Source: Gossypium raimondii (Eukaryota > Streptophyta > Magnoliopsida > Malvales > Malvaceae). From it: a stretch of DNA of 64,000 nt. Positions 53,337 to 64,000 of the stretch are shown one piece after another. A program made the translations under genes and the position numbers. The notes under the pieces are model-generated. The model saw only the letters and a list, made by a program, of their open reading frames with translations. It was not told the origin of the DNA and did no database searches. Location: NCBI RefSeq assembly GCF_025698545.1, contig NC_068569.1, forward strand, positions 3,534,001 to 3,598,000. Direction: 5' to 3'. Every line of letters starts with the position of its first letter. Within the stretch, counting starts at the first letter, position 1.

Positions 53337-55055
53337 GACAGAGATGGCAAAAAATCAAATTAAAAAAATGAAAAAATAAAACCAAAACTAAAAATATATG
53401 GATATGGAAATAAGAAGAGGAAACAAAGGAAAAAAAGAGGTAAAATTTTACAGGCCAGGGGCAATTTGGCTGGAATATTTATAAAGCGCGGGCAGGTTTC
53501 GGACAAGGAAACCAGGGGGGAAAAGAAAGATCAAGTAACGGCTGAGGTGACGTGGAAATGTTTGATGGAGTGGGGGAAATGATTTTCAATCTTGGAAGAA
53601 GGATGGACGGCGATGATGGAGTGAGATGTATAGCGTGCTTCGACATTTGGGTGTAGGAGAGTTTGATTCTTCATAGTTGAAATTAGGAGAAGGAACAGTG
53701 AAGCTTACGCTAAGCAACAGAAATTGAAAGAAACTGTACGCGTAGCCAGCCTCGCAGCTCGGCTTCCAAGCGCCAGAGTCATGTTTTTAACTGTTTCTCG
53801 TTTGTGCGAATAATTAGACGAGAGACGGGTTATCAACTCGACGACTCCCCACTTTATTTTTGTTCATAGAAAAAAACAAAGGAACAAAAATGTAAAATAA
53901 AAATGTGGAGGAAAAAGATAAAGCTCAATAATTTATCACAAATTTTATCGAATATTAGGTAAAATAAAAGAGTTTTTAAATTCTGTCATTAATATGAACA
54001 TTATGAAGTTTTTATATAATTATAGTAAAAATAATTGATTTGGAATTCAACTCGATAAATTTTTTTATTTAAATATTTCTTAAAATTCATCTGTAGAGGG
54101 CGACGAGACTACAGATAAGCTAATGGATTGTCTTCTTCTTCTCTATTTTTTCACCATTATTTTTCTTTTTTTACTTTCGTATAAGATACCGTAACAACTA
54201 AAGTTAGTCCTATACTTTTCAAATTTTAATATATCAATTCTCGTCAAGTAATAACAGTAAGTTCATTAAATTTTATTATTAATATGATGAGGTAAATATA
54301 TTATTGTATGTCTAATGCGTTGTTAACTTATTATTTCACATTTTACTCGTTAAAAATATAATTAATAGATTAACGACTATCATTTGTATCAATATTAAAA
54401 TTTCAAACTTCGAAAAAATAGAGAATTAGACTGAATTCAATTGTAGAATATATACTAAATATACAATTATAGGCATAATATAATATTAATAATTTAATTT
54501 AATTAAACAAATTAATATAATATTAATAAATTTAAAAAGTAAAATTAAAATTCATCAGATTAAAATCTACAAATTTCATTAAATCAAAATTTAACCTAAA
54601 AGTTTTTGAGAGAAAGGAGAAAGTATTTCTTTTGGTAAATGAAGTTTACATTTTTTCTAAAACTATTTACTTAATTCAATAGAATTAATCAAAACTAAAT
54701 ATATATTTTCCATCAAAATATTAAAAAGTTTTGACTCGCATGGCGGGCGTACTTCAGCCTTCAAGTGTATATTATAATCCGCATTTGCCGGGTCGTACTA
54801 TTTGTCGGGTCGGTGAACCAAAAAGGTCACCGCCCTTTAAATAGCCCCGCCAAACTAATTAAAACCATTAATTTTGAGCAGCGAAAGGGAAGCCAGCCAA
54901 TAGCGCCAAGCGGATAAAAGTCTCGACGAGCTGAGAATCGAGGAAGCATCGATGAGACCGTAACCCCCCACGACCTATTTTCCTAGCCTCGAATTCCTCG
55001 TCATTACCGTCACTGAGATACTTACACGTGTCACATTTTCATAGTTGTTATCTTT
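53337..55055. other. Lipase upstream region and AT-rich spacer
   Basis: 53337 to about 53800 is the likely leader and promoter of the minus-strand hydrolase gene. The rest is AT-rich, with a GC-richer patch at 54730-55030 (GGCGGGCG, GGGTCGTAC) in which I see no frame of note. Confidence 0.45.
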
Positions 55056-55065
55056 TTAAGTTTAT
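55056..55065. repeat. Target-site duplication, left copy
   Basis: TTAAGTTTAT directly abuts the left end (GGGTAAATT) of the 55066-55839 element and recurs at 55840-55849 after its right end. Confidence 0.8.
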
Positions 55066-55839
55066 GGGTAAATTATGTTAGTAGTCACTCAATTATTAAT
55101 ATTTTTTTTCAGATAACTATAAAAAGTTATAAAATATCATTTAATTATTAGTAAATTTTTTGTCACCCAATTATGAAAGTTTAAAAATAGTCAATCAACT
55201 ATTCAATTTCGTTTTTTATCATCAATTAGCAAACAGTGGTAGCTTTTAAAATTGGCATAGTAACAATTTTAACCCTCAACATTTGTATATTGTGTCAATT
55301 TAATCTTGATTCTAAAATATTTAACCCTTAATATACATTGTGTAATTTGGTCATTTTGTAAATTTACTTTTCCATGTGACCCATTCCACTTAAAAGCCAA
55401 AAAACAAATTTATCAACTAAATTTAATTGAAAATATACAAAAAGAAAAACAAAAGACCCAAAATTCCGAAATAATAACTTTCGGCTTTTCTAATTCTTTT
55501 AAATTTATCCCTCGATGTCACAAAGAAAAATAAAACTGAAAAAAGTACAAAATGTGTAAATATGGAGTGTTAACTCTTTTTAGAATCAAGACTAAATTAA
55601 TAATGATTACAAATGTTGAGGGTTAAAGTTGCTATTGTGTCAAATTTAACGACTATCATTGTTGGCTAACAGATGACAAAAAAGAAAAAAAAAATTAAAT
55701 AGTTTGTTGATCATTTTGTAAATTTTCATAGTTGGGTGATCAAAAGAATACTAATAATTGAGCGATTGTTTATTAACTTTTCATAGTTAAGTGATAAAAA
55801 TAAAATATTAATATTTGTGTGACTACTAATAATTTACTC
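55066..55839. mobile_element. Non-autonomous Mutator-like TIR element (MITE)
   Basis: A 774-bp element with very long terminal inverted repeats of about 250 bp each. The left arm starts GGGTAAATTATGTTAGTAGT. The right arm, read inverted, starts GAGTAAATTATTAGTAGTCA and continues through matching blocks such as AATTATTAGTA, CCCAACTATGAAA, TTAACCCTCAACATTTGTA and TCTTGATTC. It is flanked by a 10-bp direct duplication TTAAGTTTAT. Long TIRs with a 9-11 bp duplication are typical of Mutator-like elements. The short interior (55306-55533 plus frame) has no recognisable protein, so it is non-autonomous. Confidence 0.8.
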
Positions 55840-55849
55840 TTAAGTTTAT
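55840..55849. repeat. Target-site duplication, right copy
   Basis: TTAAGTTTAT, identical to the 10 bases at 55056-55065. Confidence 0.8.
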
Positions 55850-58800
55850 TTCATCTATTAGCTAAATTATTTTATTTTATTTGTATCTGTTTTTTTATCA
55901 TGACTCCTCGGATTTCTAAATCAAAATAAAAGATGAGTTCATTGAACTTCACACTCATTTAATTATTTAGTTGTTGAAATAGTAGTAATGTGAACTAAAT
56001 TAACATTTAATCATTAAATAATTAATAATAAACAAATTATTAGCATCGTTTATTATAACAAAGACATAAATCCAAATACATTTAAACTAGTAATATTATT
56101 CTTTACTTGTAATGATTTTCATGCCTAATACTTGTAATGATAAATGACTTAATTTTAAAATATTTTATTAATATAAAATTTAAACGAGATGACAAGGGTT
56201 TCTCCTATCTTAATTAATGGTTGAGGGTTTAATTATCGCCTAGATATGGAGTAACTTTAAAACTTGTGATCAACATCTTAATAAGCTTATAGAATGTGGA
56301 AGATTAATTACTATGTTTACTCCTATAAATATCTTAAGGAAAAAATCAAATTCAAACATCAACAATTTGATATTTAGTTTTATCATTTGTCATGTCCTTT
56401 ACTTCTTCTTTTTCTTTTCGCTTTTCGTCGTATTTTTCTTTCTTTCTTTTTAATGGCTTTTGGTAACAAATATTATTTTCTTGAATTTTGGTAACAAATA
56501 ATATTAAACAAATTAACAGTATAAACTTTAAAAAATTAATAGTTTAATAGCTTAAATAATTTTTTTAATAATTGAAAACTTTTAAATAAGTTAATTATTA
56601 AATTGTGTTTGTTTTAGTTAAATAACCAAAATAAAAGTTTATACATAATTTAATGAGTAATAATATAACTTACACTTAATTTAATGTAAAAGAAATATTA
56701 AGGGTTTTAACTAACAAAAGAAATATCTAAAACAATTATTACATTATTGATTAAGTTGGTGTTACGAGATAATTTGACATCCACTTTATCAATAAAATTA
56801 CTTAAATTTTATTTTTAATAAAGTAACAAATATTAATATGATGATGCTTTTTATCTTTTATTATGTTTAAAATAATATTTAAAAGTAACAACTAAAAACT
56901 AATTATATGGTCATTCCTAATATATATATCGAGCTCTCACGTTTTTTTTTTATTAAGGTAATACGAGATTGTTATATTTTAGTGGTCATGAATGACGAAT
57001 TGGGGACGATCTCTACCGAGAATATAACGTGGAGGGCCATCTGTGGGTGCTTGCTAAACAAATTTTCATGTCACTATGTGGCAAGCCGGGTAGGAGTATA
57101 ATAAGCTCAACTATACATTAAATATGGATTTAATTTATATATTTTTATTTTTCATGTCTATTTTATGATTTATATTCAAGGTTTATAAACGTTTTCTTCA
57201 AACAATGCCGTATCCAAGGTTTGAACTTTGAACATATATGCTCTCATTGAAAATGCAATATGTATTATCATTGTACCCAACACTTATTTGTTAATCTATA
57301 TATTATTTACACAATATACCTACTATAATAAAATATATAATTAATTTATTGTCTTGAATTAAGCGATATAAACTCAATAAAAGAAATTAAAATACAAATT
57401 TTTATAATATTATAAAACTTTTTGTGTTTTATTTATTTATATAATAATTATAAAACTTAAATTTAAAATTCAGTATTCATTTCAACTATATAAATACCTA
57501 ATTTAATTTAAAAAATCATTACCTTTTCAAGAAAATGTTATTATGTTAATTTTGGAAAAAAAAAAAGATAATTTGTTTTCTATCTATTAAAATTGAAAGA
57601 TGGGCTTGCAACGGTATGAAGGGCAATAGTTTGTCGGCTCATAATATTGAATAAACATGGACCATCAAGTAGGGTTTTAAGCAAATTAATGGTCCATCTG
57701 GACCATCATCTAGAAACTTATGGGCTTAACGATTTTATATTTGGGCGTTAAAACGATATGCCTGTATGGTTTTCATTATTTTAAGATTTTGGATAAAAAC
57801 CCAACCCAATACCTTATGCTTTGAACGGAAGATAATGGGCTTTCACAAATATTAAAGCCTTGTCCCCCACTGCATTCCATCATATAAAAAAGAAGAGACG
57901 TAAATGTTAGTATTTTTATTTTTATTTTTAAGCATAAAGTAATTAATTTTAAAATTTAAATTTATAAATAACATTTAAGTGGACCTTAGTCTTGGTCTAA
58001 AATAGGGACCAAAGTTTTTTTATTGGGGAGATGGTATTCATGTTTGGGCTCTATAATTGCTTGATGCCTGGTCCCCGATTCTCAAACCCCTAAAATTTGT
58101 TGTGTAAAATTAAGCAAAGTAAGGCTTAGGTGATGCAAAATCTCACATTGAACGTAAACACCACACGTGCGATAGACTCAACTTTAGGGTTTAAAAGCGT
58201 GAATGATGGACCGACCTTTCCAAAAATACTTTGAATTTTTTAGTCATTTCATTGGACCATTCTCCTAAATCTTCAAAATCTTTGAAGTGTTTGTTCACCA
58301 TGAAAACGACATTAATTAAGCTTACTAATTGGGCTTTTTGCCCTTAAAGTACACCTTTAATTGAAGGAAAGAACGAAAAGGTCCATTACAACCTATCTCT
58401 TTCATGCACATACCTTATCAATTAATGAAAATAAATCCAAATTTAAATGATAAAAAAGAAAGTATCGATACGAGGGAGGTTCTTTTTGTTGCAATTACTG
58501 TTGCTAAAGGTTGATTTTAGGAGACAAGTTAAAAGGTTGGTCGGTTAAAGCTTTATTAATGTCATGTTGGGGAACGTGACGTGACGTGATTGGCTACTAG
58601 GATATCAAAGGATCGCAAAAGACACAAGTACTAATATATGTATGTCAATTGCTGTAATTAAGGGCGTTCAATTTATTAGGTTTAGTTTCGATATAAAAAA
58701 TAAGCAATAAATATATTTATTAAAAGTTTATATAAAAATTAAATAAAATTTTGATTGAAGTGATAAATTACCTTATGGGTTGAATTCTTATTATGATTGA

Positions 58801-61532
58801 ATTTTAGTGATTTTTTTATAAAGCGTAAAAGATTAAAAAAAACACATTCATAATAACTAAATTATTTTGTGCTTGGTTGACTAAGTATAAGTATAAATAA
58901 TTATAACAAAAATTTATATTATTTAATTAATGAAGTATTGACTCTTGACTAAGTTGGCAATGGTGGAGATATTGATTTTAAATATTTAAATTGAAACTCA
59001 CTGTGTATATTGTAATGTGTAAGCATTAATTCAACTGATCCAATTCACGATATTGTATAACACTTTAAAAAATTATTTAAAATTATATTAAAAATTAACA
59101 TTTACAATCTAATATCAATTTTCATTATTATTTTTTTCTGGTGAAAAAAGAATTCGTTCATGTTCCATTTTCAACTTAAATCAGGAACTTGGAAAGGTTT
59201 CGTTAATGGGATTCATGTGCAAAGCTAACTCAGTATTTCTTTTTTCAAATTTTTTTGAATGAAGAACAAAATTGAAGAAGATTTAGAAGATAAAGTGTTA
59301 TGGGCAGTGGTTTTCAGCTGCCATGTGAGCCTCAAATTGGCTGATCACTGACCCTAATAATCCCACGTTATAATCTCAGTGGACCCTTTGCGCCCGACAT
59401 TTGTGATCACCCTCTATATTAAATCTATTCTTTATAAAAGAAAGTGGGATATTCAAGTTAGCCCCAAAGCAATACATATATACTAAAGTTTCGAACTTAT
59501 TGATCACACTCTGGACCACTAACAAGAACACGAAACCCTAAAATAAAAATTTGCAAAAGAGGAGATTCAGACCCTTATTCAAGGGATACGGGTCGGCTCC
59601 ACGTCATGCATGCCTCATTCGATGAATTGTGGGGAAATATATTTAAGAAATAGATAAAGAAAGAAAGAAAGAACTATATGATGTAAGTACAAATTGAAAA
59701 GCACTAAAACTAGTGCTCTTTTACAGCATGTTAGTATAAATCAACTTTTAATGTTATCTTACAAAGAGAATATTGAACTGAATTAGGCATTTGATTTGAT
59801 CATCCCACCTTCTAAACCCCAAAACAGATCAATTATTTTAGTATAATAAATTTGATTAGGAACATAATGTGGTTTTGTATCTATGCTATTTATTTAAAAT
59901 TTGTGTTATGATTTAATAATAACTTATTAATTTTAAAACAAAAGTTATATTTGAAGAGAAAATCTTAAAATTATATATGAGTTACGGTTTAATGTGTAAT
60001 TGTATACGTGAACTTTAATTTAGTACAATTTTATACATGAATTTTTATTTGATCAAATTCTTATAAATTATTAACCCAATTATTGATATAACATCATTTT
60101 ATATTTATATATTGTAATAATACATAATTATATTTATTCAATGTGTATTTATTTCTTTAAATGTGTATGATTAAATCAAAATTAAAGTTGTAAGTATATA
60201 TTTGAACCACAACTAGAGTTTCATGTGTATATTTGCACCAAATTAAAGTTAATGTATATAATTACATATTAAATCAAAATTCATATATAAATTTGAGATT
60301 TATTCCTATATTAAAAACACTAAAAATACTATAAAATGATCCTTTAAAAGATTTGAATTTGATATAATAGGTGAACCTTGTCAACACAGTCAAAATTTAA
60401 TTAAAAAATATTTATAATTTTATTATTTTGTAAATAATTTTTTAAAAAATTATATTATTTTATTTCTTTCACCTATATCGGGTGTACCATAAAATTAGTA
60501 TATATATATTTTCACATAAATATGTTTTATAATCAAATTTAAAAGATATATATTTGATTTATTATAAAGTGTCATGTATCACAAAATGATATTATTAAGA
60601 TATCAGTTAGATAATAAAATATGATTCGGATAATAAAAAAATTAAGTACCATAAAAATATATTAGATTTAACTTAAATCCATGTTTATAAAAGATAATAA
60701 ATATTGAAGGAATTAGAATGAATATCATTATTAATTCAGGCAATTAGTGGTCATGGATTACTCGTGCAGCTCGTGTCCATTCAAGTAGTGGGATTCATCA
60801 CACTTACACGCACCAATAAACTAAAGCAAAATATGTAAATGATCTCTTCTCTTTGATATCTTGTACACAACATATTATTAAATATAAAAATATATAAAGG
60901 TGGGGGTTAAGAAGAGTTCTAGATTCTTCAATCATATCTCATTTTAAGAAAATAATATAGTGGAACCATTTTTTTTACACATAACGACACAAATTTATAG
61001 TACCATATTTGTACAACATTCATATTTGTTAACCAAAATCCAAGTATATATGCGATCCCTATGGTTGTCAACAACTATTTTGGACTATATAATAAAGGAC
61101 AGTGCTAGAAGCACTCAAATAATGCATCGTTTGGGATAAAAAAAACATAGTGAAGGTTTAAAGGAAAGTTTTTTCTTATAAATTTAATATTAAGGTTAAT
61201 ATTAATACAGTTAATCGTATATAATTTTTATGCATAATCAACAATGATTTGGATCCAATTTGTTCCTTTGATAGGGCAGTTTTGTTTGGATTTATTTGGT
61301 TTATTCGGCTACATCAACCTCTAACACCAATTTTTGTAATATATATTGATAATGATAGTAAAACGATCGGAAAACAATAAAAAAAAAGAACACATATAGA
61401 TTTTATATAAAAGACTTTCAGGAAAAAACTACTGGTAGAGGAGAAGAAATTCACTAATATTAAAAAACGAATGATATAAGAGAAGTATTGACTACATTTA
61501 TTTAAAAATGTAGTTTTATATGGATTTTACTT
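55850..61532. other. Long AT-rich gene-poor stretch
   Basis: No coding region is supported over almost 5.7 kb. The frames present are short and AT-driven. There are scattered homopolymers and ATATAT runs. A mildly GC-richer part lies at 57600-58600, without a recognisable feature. No LTR or TIR structure is clear by eye. Confidence 0.5.
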
Positions 61533-62208
61533 ATGCAGCCCTCGACCTCTTGTCCCGATAGATCCCTTTATTTTACCACTGAATTTATTTTTTCAACAAG
61601 GATTCGAGTCACACAAACTGTAACATCAATCAACAAGTCATGTACCAAGTTTGGATCATCATCCTGTGATTTCTACTTTGCCAAGCAGCCTCCAGATTCG
61701 ACATCAGCTCTACAGAGTTCCCAAAGCTGCCATCACCAATATCAAATATTAATTAAACCTACCACAACCATGATCAATGTATTGCTCGGACCCCTCGGCT
61801 CTCTCAGAGTATCCAGTATACACAGTCACTTTCGGTCATCACTGCATTCACATATAACAGAACCACATCGACGTTTGGTGCTGCCGCTGCAATCTTGGGT
61901 CCAATTCCTTCAACTCTTTTAATGGATTCATTTTACACGGGATACACCAAACTCCATTGCCAGATGCTCTTAACCAAATCTATACTACTATAAATCCGAC
62001 AGTCTTAGCTTGTGCATATTCACTCTTTTGTTTGCACCGGAAGTGGACGAAGATATTTCAAGAAAGTAAAAATGTCCATTCAAAAATCGGGCCCATTCAA
62101 CAGGATATATACTCCTTACAGCGTGGAGTTTTTATAACCAGCTCACTGTCTCATCATCCTATCCACCCATCACTCTACAGATTGGCTCATCATGCGGCGT
62201 CTACTTAG
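61533..62208 (+). pseudogene. Possible decayed small membrane-protein gene (DUF1218-like?)
   Basis: Two plus-strand frames are open with a more mixed base composition than the flanks: one at 61533-61922 and one at 61957-62208. The second ends GPIQQDIYSLQRGVFITSS, which loosely resembles the C-terminal signature of plant DUF1218 proteins (CetLRkGVF then a hydrophobic segment). Another frame reads SLSVITAFTYNRTTSTFGAA. No continuous gene model can be built without frameshifts. The family suggestion is weak and by eye only; it may be an unrelated relic. Confidence 0.2.
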
Positions 62209-64000
62209 ACCCATAGGGATTGGCACTCCTCTATTATTACTACTACATACACCTGATGCTAATGTATGATACTATGTTTTTTTTTAAACATTTACCCCCA
62301 AAAATAAAAAGGTTTTTTAAGGGATAAATCAAATTGTTTACTGGTTTGGGAAATAAATATAATATCTATCTAAGATTAAAGAGCAAAATTTAAAGAAAAA
62401 TTTCACATTAGAGAAGTATCATATTGTGTTATCAGTTGATAATTTATACATTACTAATACATTGTGAATTATATGTATTATCTGGATGAGTACATACAAC
62501 ATTTTTAATTACTATAAAATAGCAATTATATGATGGGGAAGACGTTCTTTTTTTCTTTTTATCTAAAGTAAAGAAGTTGTTAAACAAAAAAAAAAAAAAA
62601 AAACCCAAGGTAAAGGGGTTGTCCAATGTTGAACTTGTGAGTCTGTGACGTCATGTCAACAAAGAATTAAGGTAAATGATAACTTAATTGGTTGAATAGC
62701 AAAATATTTCCATTAATTTGAACTCTTAATTAATAATAGGATTACAGTTTGAATTTGGATAATTTGGTCTTCCTTTTTATAAAAAATAAGATATTTGCTT
62801 TTTAGCCACTAATAATTTTAAATATTCACATACATCTTGTTAATTAGTGAGGTAAATAAAGAAAAAAGATGATGGTAGAGAAAAAGGGGAGGAGAGGTGA
62901 AAGTTGGGAGAGATGTTATTGTTTATAGAAAAGAAAGAGAATTTAGAAAGAATAAATGTCTATGTAATTACTTGTGAGTTGTTTGTATGGTCTTTTTATA
63001 GTGGGATGCAAACTTGGATACGTGTCTTACGGTCACTGACATAGAAGTCTGATTTGATACTCTTAGCAGTGACGATAGTGACACATTTTAGGATGAGGCG
63101 TTTTAGGGTGACTAGCAATCAACTATCTTGAGCCTCTGCGTGGTCCTTATATAGTCTTAATAAAGATGTCTCTTTCCAAAGTTCGTCGAGTTAAGGTTTA
63201 CAAATTAACCTTGAGTTCGTAACATCGTTGGTTCAATTGAAAGATACACGTCTAATTTTCTATGAGTACACTGTAAGGTCTACAAGGTATGTTGAGAGGT
63301 CAGCGAGGATGTGAGATATAATACACCCTTAGATTAATCATATTGTATACCCATTATGTGAGAAAAAAAACTTTTGAAGCAGTGATAATTTTTTTTATAG
63401 AATATAAACATTTTTATTAAAAATAAATAAAAATCATATGAAATAATCACCTTTATGTATATAACAAATAATTAAATTGATGAAGTATCAAGATTTTTTG
63501 AATTAATGTCAATTAACTCATAATTACTAAAATTCAATCAACACTTAACTAATAATAATATATAGGTAAATCCAATCTTATTGAAGTCAAAGTCTAAAAT
63601 TATAATGAGCATAGAAAATGGAGAAAAAAAGGGAGCAAAGCATGCAGGGAGGTATGACAAAGACAACACACTGTATATTCCTTCGAGAAAGAAATGGTGG
63701 GGTCTCCCTCAATACCATACCTCCCATTTCCAGAGAGTGTCGCACGAGCACAACATTTGTGTACCCTTAGCTACTCCCTTTCCCCACTATGCTCTCTATT
63801 CTTATCTACATCTCTCTTCAGTTTTGTTTAACCCAATCTCTCTTTCATCAATGACTTACCTCTACCTTATAATCGTATTTAAGTATATTATATATTAATT
63901 TATACATATTTATGGTTTCCCCCACCCCCTTTATTTGTAACTCCTTTCTATTTGCTTTTTAATGTGTAAAAGGGGATGTCCTTTTCTCTCTTTGGGGGGG
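62209..64000. other. AT-rich end of window, no gene supported
   Basis: It contains poly-A (62586-62603) and a moderately GC block at 62990-63330 that looks like repeat-derived sequence but without defined ends. The frame at 63581-63898 shows no domain. The window ends in a G run. Confidence 0.45.

Overview
This is a nuclear window from a flowering plant. The genes have many short exons, GT-AG introns that are AT-rich, and AT-rich spacers filled with old transposons. The gene families are typical eudicot families. The style of the retrotransposon LTR (ends TGTAACA...TGTTACA with repeated CACTGGGTG-type motifs) and the overall repeat flavour suggest a cotton-like Malvaceae genome. That taxon guess is inference, not something the sequence proves.

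I can model seven protein-coding genes with continuous frames across their splice junctions: (1) TIM17, a mitochondrial inner-membrane translocase subunit (minus, 4555-5262); (2) an Aux/IAA auxin repressor of the IAA26/IAA18 type (minus, 8820-10626, 5 exons); (3) a histidine-containing phosphotransfer protein of the AHP4 type (minus, 13068-14640, 6 exons); (4) a cytosolic NADP-malic enzyme (minus, 28005-31634, 18 exons); (5) a SAWADEE homeodomain protein of the SHH1 type (plus, 37324-39976, 9 exons); (6) a MUT9-like/HD16-like casein-kinase-1 protein kinase (minus, 43445-47749, 16 exons, with a frame-broken N-terminal extension reaching 48066); (7) a membrane-anchored monoacylglycerol-lipase-like hydrolase (minus, 50569-53336, 7 exons). 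The genes are independent plant loci, not an operon. The Aux/IAA and AHP genes put auxin and cytokinin signalling components about 2.4 kb apart.

The stretch 17560-21230 holds a decayed, intron-containing copy of organellar tryptophanyl-tRNA synthetase. Its intron space contains three exact-period 71-bp tandem units.

Mobile DNA: a terminal-inverted-repeat element at 6138-7546 carries a broken PAS/LOV photoreceptor fragment (Pack-MULE-like). A short TIR element at 55066-55839 has a 10-bp target duplication, which is Mutator-like. Further TIR elements lie at 22990-24113 and 40490-41111, and probably inside a kinase intron (44878-45546). A solo LTR lies at 25706-27549 and a degenerate LINE at 34380-36860. 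The right-hand third (53.4-64 kb) and the left 4.5 kb are gene-poor, AT-rich sequence. No tRNA, rRNA, CRISPR or prokaryote-type features were seen.
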